Shown here: piece by piece, positions 53,337-62,990 of the stretch
How the letters are laid out: every line of letters starts with the position of its first letter
How positions within the stretch are numbered: the stretch's first letter is position 1
Origin: Pedobacter sp. MR2016-24
GTDB taxonomy: Bacteria; Bacteroidota; Bacteroidia; Sphingobacteriales; Sphingobacteriaceae
Direction: 5' to 3'
DNA: 64,000 nt
Assembly: GCF_026239655.1 (NCBI RefSeq)
Contig: NZ_JAPIVO010000003.1
Coordinates: forward strand, 496,001-560,000
The notes under the pieces: generated by a model
Seen by the model: only the letters and a program-made list of their open reading frames with translations
Database searches by the model: none
What the model was told of the DNA's origin: nothing
Position numbers and translations under genes: made by a program

Positions 53337-54065
53337 TCAAAATATCAATTTCCTCAGGTTGTCCATATAACCACGGCTCACAGTAACTTTGGCATCAGTT
53401 TGCATCAATATATCATAACTGCCGGGATACCGGTTTACTTCCTTAATGAAGTTAAGATTGATAATAGAAGAGCGGTGCACGCGAATAAAGATAGCCGGAT
53501 TTAATTTTTCCTCTAATACGCTGATTCCGAAGTTACTGATATAAATATGATTTAACGTGTATAATTTTGAGTAGTCGCCATAAGCTTCTACCCAGACAAT
53601 ATCCGCGGTGGAAACGGTAATTAGTTTTTTATTGGCATGTACTAAAATTCTTTCCGGATATTGCGTTTGCTCCATGATCAGCTTTTCGGCCAGCGGCTGA
53701 ATTTTATTTACAATAGCCGAGCCGCTGAGACGGTCTACCGCCTGGCGGAAACGGGATTGGGTGTAAGGCTTTAGCAGATAATCCAGAGCATGGACTTCAA
53801 AAGCTTTCAATGCAAACTGATCATAGGCGGTTGAAAAAATGATTCGCGGAATTTCTTCCAGGTGAGGTAAGATTTCAAAACCATTCATTCCAGGCATCTG
53901 AACATCTAAAAAAATCAGATCCGGTTTATATTCGTTAATCAGCCTTACTGCATCAACCCCATTATTCGCCTCCCCTACAAGAACCAGCTCCGGATAAAAC
54001 GCCATGTACTCTATGATCAGTTTCCTGCCGGGTGCTTCATCATCTATCACTATTACTTTAATCAT
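53337..54065 (-). CDS. LytTR-family response regulator
   Basis: 242 residues. Receiver domain with acidic pair near 8-10 (VIDDEAP) and phosphorylation site Asp54 (LIFLDVQMPGMNGFE), then a LytTR DNA-binding domain (about 130-240; ILVHANKKLITVSTADIVWVEAYGD, quoted in part). The start overlaps the end of the kinase gene by 4 bp (ATGA type), so it forms a two-gene operon with its cognate sensor. The divergent TonB-receptor-like gene at 55293 is the nearest likely target. Confidence 0.95.
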   Translation of the reverse strand: MIKVIVIDDEAPGRKLIIEYMAFYPELVLVGEANNGVDAVRLINEYKPDLIFLDVQMPGMNGFEILPHLEEIPRIIFSTAYDQFALKAFEVHALDYLLKPYTQSRFRQAVDRLSGSAIVNKIQPLAEKLIMEQTQYPERILVHANKKLITVSTADIVWVEAYGDYSKLYTLNHIYISNFGISVLEEKLNPAIFIRVHRSSIINLNFIKEVNRYPGSYDILMQTDAKVTVSRGYMDNLRKLIF

Positions 54066-55132
54066 CCTATCCTAAATTTTATCGTCAGTCCGCTGGGAAT
54101 GGTATCTGTAAATGACAACCTTGCCCCGTACATTTTTTCGAGCCGCAAAGCCGTATTGGTTAACCCTACTCCTTTTCCAATCAATTGAGATTTGTCCTTT
54201 ACACCCGCACCAGTATCTGCAATCGAAAACTCGATCCCCCCCTCTTTCCTCTTAACCTGTATAACGATTTTACCACCATTAATTAATGGCGAAATACCGT
54301 GTTTGACAGCATTTTCTGCTAAAGGCTGTAGAATCATCGGAGGGATAAGCTCGTTCATCAATTCCTCCTCCACCGCTATACTTATGTGCAAACGTTCCTG
54401 AAACCTGGCTTTTTCCAGGTCAAGATACTTTTGCGTAAAATCTATTTCATCACGCAAGGGCACTAATTCCGATCTCGAAGCCTGAAGCTGGTAACGAAAC
54501 AGGTCCGCTAATTCAGCGATCATCTGACGCGTATTTTCCAGTTCGGGAGGTATTGACGCGCTGATGGTGTTAAATACATTATATAAAAAGTGAGGATTTA
54601 GCTGTGCCTTGAGTGATGACAATTCGCTTTTCAGCGCAGCCTCCCGCAATGCTGATTCTGTCTTCTGATTTTCCTGATTCTGTTTGAAATAAACGTAGGC
54701 ATGTATAATTCCAAACTGCATGATATAAAATAACGCCGGCAAGTAAAGATCCCATATACTCCCCCAATCCCTGAGATGAATCATTTTTAGTGCGTCCAAC
54801 AGCAGGTAGTATGATTTGATCCAGGTGATTACGAATAAGGGAAGAATCACCAGGTGTATCAGCAACCGTTTATGTAGCGTCACCCTGCGCAGTTTAACGA
54901 AAATAAGCCACCAGACAGGGATACTCAGCAACAATTTAAGAAAATAGTCGATTCCACCCCAATTCAGAAATCCCCTGAAGTTGAAAAAGGGATCATTTTT
55001 CAGGTGTAAACCGCCATGGTTTAACCATAGTGCTGTGTAATAAAAGGAAGCAGAGAAGACAAAAAAACTAATATAAAATATAATTTCCCAGGTACTGACT
55101 CCAATAAATTTATCCTTTGATGTGCCTTTCAT
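54062..55132 (-). CDS. LytS/YpdA-type sensor histidine kinase
   Basis: 356 residues. Four membrane helices in the first 150 residues, then the His_kinase (PF06580-type) domain with phospho-acceptor His181 (LKAQLNPHFLYNVFNTIS) and an HATPase region (PPMILQPLAENAVKHGI, DTGAGVKD, GVGLTNTALRL). It phosphorylates the LytTR regulator encoded directly downstream with overlapping codons. No extracellular domain, so the signal is probably membrane-related. Confidence 0.94.
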   Translation of the reverse strand: MKGTSKDKFIGVSTWEIIFYISFFVFSASFYYTALWLNHGGLHLKNDPFFNFRGFLNWGGIDYFLKLLLSIPVWWLIFVKLRRVTLHKRLLIHLVILPLFVITWIKSYYLLLDALKMIHLRDWGSIWDLYLPALFYIMQFGIIHAYVYFKQNQENQKTESALREAALKSELSSLKAQLNPHFLYNVFNTISASIPPELENTRQMIAELADLFRYQLQASRSELVPLRDEIDFTQKYLDLEKARFQERLHISIAVEEELMNELIPPMILQPLAENAVKHGISPLINGGKIVIQVKRKEGGIEFSIADTGAGVKDKSQLIGKGVGLTNTALRLEKMYGARLSFTDTIPSGLTIKFRIG

Positions 55133-55292
55133 AGTTGAGAGAACTAAACTAGCAAGAATACAAGAGATAATTCAAGGAATTTCGACGAGTGCCCAAATAA
55201 ACCGCTGACCTGCATAGCTGTCAATGACCGAACTATATCGTAACCCGTCGGATAATGCTTTCACAGGGCTACTGCAAGGTGCAAATTGCGTT

Positions 55293-57653
55293 ATGAAAAA
55301 ACTCCTGATCGTGCTGATACTATTTACCGGAAAAATAAAAGCACAAACATTTAAGATAAGCGGAGCTGTTAATGTTCCGTCAGTAACGCTCACACTGTAC
55401 TGTAGTTCTGACTCAGTCATCATGAAGACCGCTATTGCAGATAGCTACGGAAAATTCATTTTGCCCGGCATCGGTAAAGGCAAATATTATCTGATCTGCT
55501 CCGGCATCGGCTATCAAACTCACCGGTCGCCCATTTATACCCTTAGCGCCGATCTTGATCTGCCAAAAATCACACTCTTTCAGCGCAGCAGCAAGCTTGA
55601 CGATGTAAGCATTGTAGGAAAAAAGCGGTTAATAGACGTACTACCAGATAAAACTGTGCTGAATGTTCAAAACATGTTAACGGCAACAGGTCTTTCTGCC
55701 TTTGATTTACTTCGCAAAGCCCCGGGTGTTATGGTAGACAATCAGAATAACATTATTTTAGAAGGAAAAACCGGGATCAGTATCTTTATTGATGGGAAAC
55801 GGTCGATATTAAGTGGAGATGATTTAACGAATTATTTGAAAGCAATACAATCGTCAGACGTTGGGACGCTTGAGATCATCACTCAGCCTTCATCAAAATA
55901 TGATGCAGCAGGCAGTGCCGGTATCATTAATATCCGGCTGATCAAAAACAAAAATTCCGGAACAAACGGATCAGCCCAGCTCGGTTATGCAATTGGCCGT
56001 TACAGCAAATACAACAGTGCTTTTACGCTAAACAACCGTATGGAAAAGCTGAACTTATTTAGCAGTTACAGCAATAGCTTTAATAAAAACCGCAGCTACC
56101 TGAATCTTAACAGAATTCAAAACGGTTACGAATATGATAACCGTTCCTATGACATCGTTGAAGATTACAGTCATAATGTCCGTGCAGGAATGGACTACAA
56201 CCTTAACAAAAACAGCACCTTAGGTTTATTAGTGAATGGGGTTTTCAGAGATGCTGATGATCATAATAATTCACGCACACCAATCAGATTAAGTGGGATT
56301 GAACAGCAGCTCCTGCTTGCGAGCGGATTCTCCAGCCGGAACAGTAAAAATCTGTCAGCAAACATCAATTATCATTATCAGAAGCCAAAAGGCTATGAGC
56401 TTACCCTTGACGGGGATTATGGATATTTCCAGTCCGATCGCAGTCAGACACAGTCTAATGTTTATTCCAGTGAGGGCTTCACACAAAGTGAAACCAGTTA
56501 CCAAATGTTTAGCCCGGTTGATATTCATCTTTTTTCATTGAAAGCAGATTATAGCCAGTCGGTAGGAAAAGCCAAACTGGCCATAGGGCTCAAATCCTCG
56601 CAGGTTAGAACCGACAATGTTTTTGATTATTACTCCGCCGGAGTGTTTCGTCAGGATCGCAGTAATGTCTTTACCTATGCAGAAGATATCCATGCCGCTT
56701 ATTTTAATCTCAGCCGAAGCTGGAAAAAAATAAGTGTGACCATAGGCCTGCGTGCAGAACAAACTATATCCGATGGAGAATTGAGCAGTCTGCAGCAAAA
56801 TCAGAACAATAGTGTAAAGCGTGACTACACCAATCTCTTCCCCAGTAGCGGTATTACCTATTCGTTGAATGCGAAAGATAATCTTACCTTAAGTTACAGC
56901 CGCCGCGTAGACCGTCCGGATTACCGCTCACTTAATCCATTTGAATACAACATAGACGAGTTGTCTTTTAGTAAAGGAAATCCCTTTCTAAAACCGCAAT
57001 ATACCCAGGTGCTAAAATTGAGCAATACTTATAATTACACGTTAACTACTTCGCTTGCCTATAGTTATATCAGCGACTTCTTTGCACAAATCACTGATAC
57101 TATTGGTAATAACCGTAATTTCATCTCCCCACAGAATATTGCTAATCAGCAAGTTATTAATGTCGGCGTAAGTTATCCAGTGAATGTAACTAAATGGTGG
57201 GCCATTTACACCAGCATGAACGCTTTTCGCAGCTTTTATAAGTCGGTGACCACTAAGTTTGTCCCAATTACCCGGAACACCCTTAGTATTTACGCATCCA
57301 ATTCCTTTACGCTGCCCAGGGGTTACAGTGCAGAAGTGTCTGGCTGGTACAGTAGTCCTTCTGTCTGGTCTGGCAGTTACAAAACCAATAGCATCGGTTC
57401 ACTCGACGTAGCGATGCAGAAAACGTTTGCGAAAAACAGTTTCAGTCTGAAAATGGCGGTATCGGATATTCTTTATACCGGTAACTGGTCTGGTACTTCC
57501 CGGTACGGCGGACTACAGATTAAAGGTAATGGCGGATATGAAAGTCGGCAGTTTAACATCAGTTTGAAATACAATTTCGGTCGGAAGGAGATTAAAGCGC
57601 CCAATACCAGACCTTCAGGAGCTGATGAAGAGAAAGGGAGGATTAAAATTTGA
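55293..57653 (+). CDS. TonB-receptor-like outer-membrane beta-barrel protein
   Basis: 786 residues from ATG 55293, which gives a proper signal peptide (MKKLLIVLILFTGKIKAQ); the frame is open further upstream to an ATG at 55224. A carboxypeptidase-regulatory-like domain (about 20-100) is followed by a plug-like region (LIDVLPDKTVLNVQNM, SAFDLLRKAPGVMVDNQNNI, SSKYDAAGSAGIINI) and a barrel of the OMP_b-brl_3 type. This group is annotated as TonB-dependent receptor or outer-membrane barrel family without a SusD partner; its substrate is unknown. Divergent from the LytS/LytTR pair. Confidence 0.9.
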   Translation: MKKLLIVLILFTGKIKAQTFKISGAVNVPSVTLTLYCSSDSVIMKTAIADSYGKFILPGIGKGKYYLICSGIGYQTHRSPIYTLSADLDLPKITLFQRSSKLDDVSIVGKKRLIDVLPDKTVLNVQNMLTATGLSAFDLLRKAPGVMVDNQNNIILEGKTGISIFIDGKRSILSGDDLTNYLKAIQSSDVGTLEIITQPSSKYDAAGSAGIINIRLIKNKNSGTNGSAQLGYAIGRYSKYNSAFTLNNRMEKLNLFSSYSNSFNKNRSYLNLNRIQNGYEYDNRSYDIVEDYSHNVRAGMDYNLNKNSTLGLLVNGVFRDADDHNNSRTPIRLSGIEQQLLLASGFSSRNSKNLSANINYHYQKPKGYELTLDGDYGYFQSDRSQTQSNVYSSEGFTQSETSYQMFSPVDIHLFSLKADYSQSVGKAKLAIGLKSSQVRTDNVFDYYSAGVFRQDRSNVFTYAEDIHAAYFNLSRSWKKISVTIGLRAEQTISDGELSSLQQNQNNSVKRDYTNLFPSSGITYSLNAKDNLTLSYSRRVDRPDYRSLNPFEYNIDELSFSKGNPFLKPQYTQVLKLSNTYNYTLTTSLAYSYISDFFAQITDTIGNNRNFISPQNIANQQVINVGVSYPVNVTKWWAIYTSMNAFRSFYKSVTTKFVPITRNTLSIYASNSFTLPRGYSAEVSGWYSSPSVWSGSYKTNSIGSLDVAMQKTFAKNSFSLKMAVSDILYTGNWSGTSRYGGLQIKGNGGYESRQFNISLKYNFGRKEIKAPNTRPSGADEEKGRIKI

Positions 57654-57740
57654 TGTTTTCTCTGGAATTACCGACGGTCAATAAATATGTTCAGGACATA
57701 TATGTATTAAATCCCCTTTAATTAATTATTTTTATCTCAA

Positions 57741-58466
57741 ATGAGAAAGCTCAAAAACGAAGTAATATTTTTATTGACGGTTATTATCTCATCCGGAGCT
57801 TGCATTGAAACAACAAAGCAAGTGCAGCCTGTGGTTACTGAACCAACTGCCTTAGCCACAAAGGTGCAAAAGGATTGCGGCAACGAGGAAAAGCTGCTCT
57901 ATGCTAAAGATGGATTCAGTTCGTATACCGAAGATAAAATCCGTGGAAAAGGTGTGATCTCATTTGAGTTGCAAGTAAACGATCGTTTAGACATTTATGA
58001 TGAAGACGATGCTGTATTTGGATATATCGTGTTAAATGAAGATCAGACTTTTTTTACTGCTCAAATGCCAAAGAAACTGGTGGCTAGAAAGGTAATACCG
58101 GAGTTGGATTTTGCAGCATTTGATTTTGATGCGGAGGAAGAATCTGCCAGCAAGGATTACTTGTTTATCTATGCCAACGGTGAAAAGAAAAAAGTAAAAA
58201 AAGCGGACGTAAAATACAGATATCAAAGCTGGGGAGTATATCTCAAAAAGAAGTCGATTGCGCTCAAACCGTGCAACCCATTAGCAAATGCGCCCAATGG
58301 TGGTCAAAATCTCGTATATGATGTAAGGGATATGGATGACGACCAGATTAAAATAAAGTCATCTGCTGATTGCGGCGGTGAGGAAAGTAAGTTTGCTCCT
58401 GCTCAGGGCTGGGTCAAATGGAGAAAAAAGGATCTGTTGATGGTGGATCTAAAAGTTTGTGATTAA
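57741..58466 (+). CDS. Putative lipoprotein with internal repeat, function unknown
   Basis: 241 residues. N-terminus with hydrophobic stretch and Cys in SSGACIETT, so probably a lipoprotein. A segment beginning DCGNEEKLLYAKDGFSSY (near residue 46) recurs in weaker form at the C-terminus (DCGGEESKFAPAQGWVKW, near 213), suggesting two copies of a small beta domain, the second truncated. The middle is acidic then lysine-rich. I do not recognise the family. It is 88 bp after the barrel protein gene and 40 bp before the DoxX-like gene. Confidence 0.75.
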   Translation: MRKLKNEVIFLLTVIISSGACIETTKQVQPVVTEPTALATKVQKDCGNEEKLLYAKDGFSSYTEDKIRGKGVISFELQVNDRLDIYDEDDAVFGYIVLNEDQTFFTAQMPKKLVARKVIPELDFAAFDFDAEEESASKDYLFIYANGEKKKVKKADVKYRYQSWGVYLKKKSIALKPCNPLANAPNGGQNLVYDVRDMDDDQIKIKSSADCGGEESKFAPAQGWVKWRKKDLLMVDLKVCD

Positions 58467-58505
58467 CAAGTCACCTCGATGTTGTGTACACTAAGTAGTT
58501 AAAAT

Positions 58506-59219
58506 ATGAACTTATCAGATAGATTAGATACCTGGCATGCAGAAGTAAGAGGCAACAAATGGATGCGTTATTTCACGACATTCACGCGTCTGGCGCTTGT
58601 TGCAGGATTTCTCCCTCCAGGATATGTAAAGATAATAGGCGAACGCTTCACTGATCTGCACAATAATCAGCCTATGGGCCATTATTTGGAAGCCTTACAC
58701 CATACAGGCTATTATTATACTTTTATTGGCTGCGCCCAAATATTAGCTGCCATCTTACTGCTTATACCCCGAACTGTAGTATTAGGCGTATTACTATACC
58801 TGCCGATTATTTTAAATATCTGCATTTTATCGTTTGCCGTCAGGTTTGAAGGATCATTGCTCACAGCTCCGTTAATGGTAATTGCCTGTGTGTACCTTTT
58901 ATGCTGGAATTATGACAGGATCAAATTTATATTTCCCTTTAATACTCCTCCGGCAACGCCTTTAGTGCAGGATGACAAATTTCCCATCCGGTTTTTCGCC
59001 GCCGTGTTAGCTACCTTTGTAGCTGTAGGCTTTACAGTTACGCATATGTATAGCATATTGCCCCGCAATACCCTCGATAACTGTGAAACGCAATGTGACG
59101 ACAGCAAAAATCCTGCAGCCTGTAAAGCATTTTGTGAAAGCATACACAATAAAGGGCAGGATTTGGATAAGAGTCTGGATGAGTATGAGCGTAAATTAAA
59201 GGGTGAACGAAGCAGATAA
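58506..59219 (+). CDS. DoxX-like membrane protein with twin CX3C tail
   Basis: 237 residues. A DoxX-like four-helix membrane core (FTRLALVAGFLPPGYVKIIG, YYYTFIGCAQILAAILLLIP, VLLYLPIILNICILSFAV, LMVIACVYLLCW) is followed by a fifth helix (FFAAVLATFVAVGFTV) and a polar tail with CETQC and CKAFC, that is C-x3-C-x8-C-x3-C. Such a pattern can form a disulfide-bonded hairpin. With five helices and a cytosolic N-terminus the tail would be periplasmic. DoxX proteins are linked to thiol and oxidative metabolism in several bacteria; the role here is unknown. Confidence 0.82.
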   Translation: MNLSDRLDTWHAEVRGNKWMRYFTTFTRLALVAGFLPPGYVKIIGERFTDLHNNQPMGHYLEALHHTGYYYTFIGCAQILAAILLLIPRTVVLGVLLYLPIILNICILSFAVRFEGSLLTAPLMVIACVYLLCWNYDRIKFIFPFNTPPATPLVQDDKFPIRFFAAVLATFVAVGFTVTHMYSILPRNTLDNCETQCDDSKNPAACKAFCESIHNKGQDLDKSLDEYERKLKGERSR

Positions 59220-59222
59220 AAA

Positions 59223-60230
59223 TTATTTTGGATAACAGATAGTAGTTAATTTCTTGGAGTAATCTGGATTTAAAGGTTCGTTGGTTTGGGCAAGACGTTG
59301 TGCGCCTACATTTGCAGGGCAGGCTATTCCATTGGTGCCATCATAAACCAGATTGGTTTGGGTGTTCATCAGTTCTTTAGGAACATATATCTGCACCCTG
59401 GTAACTGAATATCCCTGTGGCAGGAAACGAATATAGTACCCATCAGGATGTAGAGACCAGATACCCGCTGGCACATCAGGATCAGGCTGAGGAGCAAGTC
59501 CGGCTAAAATTGCGTACTTCTCCATATCCTCATATGAGGAAGAACCTGATGCGGCCAATCTTCGGATGGAGTTCTCTGCTTCGAAAACACTTTGCAAGCT
59601 ATTTGGAAGTTGCCCTTTCGCCTTCTCCACCAGGTTTGCAGGTAAGACGCCCAATGCACCACCTTGCAGCATTAACAGTTCCTGAGGTGATAACAGGGTG
59701 CTTGCTGTTAATTTGATATTTGTATTCATGTCTGCAAATTTTGTACGGGAGATAATAGCCCATAACAAAACCTGGATATCACGTTGTTGTACATTTGTAT
59801 GCTGCTCCGCACTCTTAAGTATCCTGATCACCACATCTTTTTTAGGCCCCAAAACAGGAGCCAGCATATAACCATCGCCTTTACTTGGTCCACGGGTACC
59901 TGCGTGCAGACAGTAACTTTTATTTGTCATTTCAAAAAAACCTGCGCAAAGTTTGTATCCACCATTTGCAGCCTTTGGCAACAGATACAGTGGTTGAGCC
60001 TTTTGTCCGTCCGTAAATGAAGGTGGCTTTGAGCCTGTTTGATCAACGTCTTTAAAGCTGGTACTGATAGCCTGAGGTTGTTTCAATAGCCTGTTAAGGG
60101 AGCCATTCCCTACCATCTCAGTGCCTTTATCGAAAAGCTTCTTGCCCAAATCTCCAAATTGAGCATAGCTTGATGAGACAGAAAAAAGACAGGCAAACAG
60201 CCCGGTAATACAGAACTTATAAATTTTCAT
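59223..60230 (-). CDS. Secreted protein with thioester-domain-like motif
   Basis: 335 residues with a signal peptide cut near residue 23 (SSSYA-Q). Residues about 90-165 carry the signature of thioester domains: Cys107 in SYCLHAGTRGP and Gln153 in DIQVLLWAI, fitting the [YFL]-C-hydrophobic and hydrophobic-Q-x-x-hydrophobic-W motifs (Trp157), whose Cys and Gln form a reactive internal thioester in Gram-positive adhesins. The rest (LSPQELLMLQGG, GYSVTRVQIYVP) is not recognised; four other cysteines are in the mature protein or the signal. Covalent attachment to a host or surface is thus possible but unproven. It is convergent with the DoxX-like gene. Confidence 0.75.
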   Translation of the reverse strand: MKIYKFCITGLFACLFSVSSSYAQFGDLGKKLFDKGTEMVGNGSLNRLLKQPQAISTSFKDVDQTGSKPPSFTDGQKAQPLYLLPKAANGGYKLCAGFFEMTNKSYCLHAGTRGPSKGDGYMLAPVLGPKKDVVIRILKSAEQHTNVQQRDIQVLLWAIISRTKFADMNTNIKLTASTLLSPQELLMLQGGALGVLPANLVEKAKGQLPNSLQSVFEAENSIRRLAASGSSSYEDMEKYAILAGLAPQPDPDVPAGIWSLHPDGYYIRFLPQGYSVTRVQIYVPKELMNTQTNLVYDGTNGIACPANVGAQRLAQTNEPLNPDYSKKLTTICYPK

Positions 60231-60500
60231 AGAGGTTAGCTTAGATAGGAGTGCAAATTAATAAAACGCAGCTAAATATGCTAAATCTTCTAACAACTTA
60301 ATATAATGTTAACAATTTCCTACGGAGAAGATTTGTAAGATGCCAGTTTTCTAAGCAAAATCATCGTCCTTTGCCAGGAAGGCTGGTTTTAACCTCGTTT
60401 GAGTATAGTTTCATTTTGGTTTTGAAAGGCTTTAAAAGCGGGCTTAAGCGACCTTAAAGCAATTTAATGGGCAAATAAGCGCAAACACCCCACTAACATC

Positions 60501-60533
60501 CTGTCAAGAGGCCGTCAAGATCCCGTCAAGCAC
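60501..60533 (+). repeat. Three tandem 11-bp iterons around GTCAAG
   Basis: CTGTCAAGAGG, CCGTCAAGATC and CCGTCAAGCAC follow each other directly; GTCAAG recurs at 60503, 60514 and 60525, a period of exactly 11 bp, about one helical turn. This puts all copies on one face of the DNA, as in response-regulator binding arrays. Confidence 0.7.
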
Positions 60534-60675
60534 GAGCAGAACCAGATTAAAGCAATAATTTGTCCATTACCAAGTTTATACCAGATTTCAATTAAAAGCA
60601 TAGATATTTATAAACATTTAAAGTTTTTTTCATTCTGATTCGTCTTCACTATGATGATCAGGGCTAGTCAAAGCA

Positions 60676-60706
60676 TTGGCTGTAAAAAGCAAAAATCATA
60701 GATTTA
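60676..60706 (+). promoter_or_regulatory. Candidate promoter of the ABC exporter gene
   Basis: TTG at 60676-60678, 20-bp spacer, TAGATTTA at 60699-60706 (TAnnTTTG with one mismatch); the ATG is 40 bp downstream. Confidence 0.38.
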
Positions 60707-60746
60707 TACAAATTGCGGTTTTGATTGCCGTATACTAAACAAAATA

Positions 60747-62576
60747 ATGGCAAGAGAACGATTAAACAGCGGCAACGCATCAGGCATTGAATTATCAAAA
60801 GCAAAGATTAACAAGGAGACATTAACTCATGTAGCGCGTTTGCTAGCCTATTTAAAACCATATCGTGGTAAATTTATCGCAGCATTATTCTTTCTGTTTT
60901 TATCAAGCCTGGTTGGACTCGCTTTCCCCTCATTCATAGGCGCACTCATTGATACCGCACAAGGGAAACACAGCAACAATTATTTACCAGACAGCATACA
61001 AGGCATATTGTTATTAGCTTTTATGGTATTGGCACTGCAGGCAGTGGTATCATTTTTCAGGATATCATGGTTTGTTACTGTAGCAGAACATTCTTTAGCA
61101 GACATCAGGCGCGATACTTACTTCAAGCTGATCACGCTGCCGATGAACTTTTTCTCTAACCGAAGGGTTGGAGAGCTCAACAGCAGGATATCTGCCGATT
61201 TATCACAGGTTCAGGATACGCTCACTACAACCATTGCTGAGATGTTAAGACAGGCGGTTCTATTTGTCGGCGGTATCGTTTTTATGGCGATCATTTCGAA
61301 AAAACTGGTATTTGCCTTACTCCTGGTTTTACCTGTGATGATTGTCTTCGCCGTTTTCTTTGGCAGGTTTATCAAAAAGATTTCACGCCAGGCGCAGGAT
61401 AAAATGGCTGAATCCAATACCATAGTGGAAGAAACCCTGCTAGGCATAGCCAATGTAAAAGCCTTTGTAAACGAATCATTCGAAGCCAATCGTTACAGCA
61501 ATACCATCCGCGATGTGGCCAATATCGCCATTAAGGGCGCAAAATTCAGAGGTATGTTTGTGTCCTTTATTGTGCTGTGCGTTTTCGGCGGCATCCTGGC
61601 AGTGGTCGGCTATGGTTGTGTACTGGTGAGTCAGCATGAAATCACCTTTGGAGAACTATTGAAATTTTCCCTTTACGCGATGTTTTTAGGTAGTGCTCTC
61701 GGCAGTTTTCCCGAGCTGTTTGCCAACGTACAAAAAACCGTTGGTGCCAGCGAAAGAGTGCTGGAGATATTGGCAGAACAAGGTGAAGAAATATCCATCA
61801 ATGAAAAGGATAACCTTGTACAGCAGAAAATCAGTGGAAACTTATCATTCAATAAAGTCAATTTTGCCTATCCATCACGACCTGATATAGAAGTATTACA
61901 CCATGTTTCCTTTGAGGCGATAGCCGGGCAGAAGGTCGCTATTGTAGGTCCCAGTGGCTCAGGAAAATCCACCACTGCCGGATTGATCTTACAGTTTTAC
62001 CATCCGCAAAGCGGCGAAATATTGTTCGATGGCAAGGCAGCCAGTGAATATTCATTGACCGACATCAGGAACCAGGTAGCAATCGTTCCTCAGGATGTCA
62101 TGTTGTTTGGCGGAACGATACTGGAAAACATCGCCTATGGCAAGTTAACCGCAACCAAAGAGGAAATTATACAGGCTGCACAAAGGGCAAATGCACATCA
62201 GTTTATCACTTCATTTCCTGAATCTTATGATACTGTGGTGGGAGAACGTGGTGTAAAACTATCTGGCGGCCAGCGTCAGCGTGTTGCTATTGCACGCGCA
62301 CTGTTGAAAAACCCATCAATATTGATTTTGGATGAGGCCACTTCTTCGCTGGACTCTGAATCGGAACGTTTAGTACAGGAAGCCCTGGAAGAATTAATGA
62401 AGGGCCGTACTTCCATTATTATCGCACACCGGTTGTCTACTATTCGTGAGGCAGACAAAATCATTGTTTTGGAAAAAGGACAAATTATCGAATCTGGCAC
62501 CCATCAGGAATTGATCAGCAGTGAACAGGGATTGTACAAATATTTGAGTGGCTTACAATTTGAAGCAGGTAGTTAA
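60747..62576 (+). CDS. ABC exporter, fused permease-ATPase (MsbA/multidrug type)
   Basis: 609 residues. Six membrane helices in the first 330 residues, then a nucleotide-binding domain with Walker A GPSGSGKST (near 401), signature LSGGQRQR (near 505), Walker B ILILDEATSSLD (near 528) and the switch His in IIIAHRLST. It should act as a homodimer exporting lipids, drugs or peptides. The N-terminal 25 residues before the first helix are short, and no peptidase domain is present. It is monocistronic with a long upstream region. Confidence 0.95.
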   Translation: MARERLNSGNASGIELSKAKINKETLTHVARLLAYLKPYRGKFIAALFFLFLSSLVGLAFPSFIGALIDTAQGKHSNNYLPDSIQGILLLAFMVLALQAVVSFFRISWFVTVAEHSLADIRRDTYFKLITLPMNFFSNRRVGELNSRISADLSQVQDTLTTTIAEMLRQAVLFVGGIVFMAIISKKLVFALLLVLPVMIVFAVFFGRFIKKISRQAQDKMAESNTIVEETLLGIANVKAFVNESFEANRYSNTIRDVANIAIKGAKFRGMFVSFIVLCVFGGILAVVGYGCVLVSQHEITFGELLKFSLYAMFLGSALGSFPELFANVQKTVGASERVLEILAEQGEEISINEKDNLVQQKISGNLSFNKVNFAYPSRPDIEVLHHVSFEAIAGQKVAIVGPSGSGKSTTAGLILQFYHPQSGEILFDGKAASEYSLTDIRNQVAIVPQDVMLFGGTILENIAYGKLTATKEEIIQAAQRANAHQFITSFPESYDTVVGERGVKLSGGQRQRVAIARALLKNPSILILDEATSSLDSESERLVQEALEELMKGRTSIIIAHRLSTIREADKIIVLEKGQIIESGTHQELISSEQGLYKYLSGLQFEAGS

Positions 62577-62990
62577 ATTTGTTCATTTTATCTCCATAAT
62601 TGCTGATTTAAATTTGTGCAATTATTCTGTTAGTTGATCTCATTTGACATTGGCCTATTGTCTTCGCCTACAAACATACATCACAAACTGGCGTAATTCT
62701 TATGCCTAAGACAAAAAATACCTGTATGGCATCATATGGCGTGAGCCTGTCATAGCACATCTACAGAAAGCCTCCACAAATTCCTTCATCCCTGATCCGG
62801 CAATAACAGATTCGGGAACGAGTAGTACCTGAGTTTGGGATACACCACGGATAGAACACAGAAACAATACCGAAATAGCACCCGTTTTTCAACTAGTGAA
62901 AATGGGGTGGAGTATCGGTGCAGTATTTCAAACGTTGATGTAGGCTAATCGACACCACAGTCCTGATGAGCACACCGAAAATGTCTCCGT
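62577..62990. other. Intergenic region without recognisable feature
   Basis: 414 bp between the convergent exporter and histidine kinase genes. No convincing ORF, RNA gene or strong hairpin was seen; codon-like periodicity and family-like peptides are absent. Confidence 0.55.

Larger units (their letters stand above)
60231..60746. other. Long intergenic region with iterons and a promoter
   Basis: 516 bp between divergent genes (thioester-type protein to the left, ABC exporter to the right). It contains three 11-bp iterons (60501-60533) and a candidate promoter for the exporter (60676-60706). The rest is AT-rich without recognised elements or RNA genes. Confidence 0.6.
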
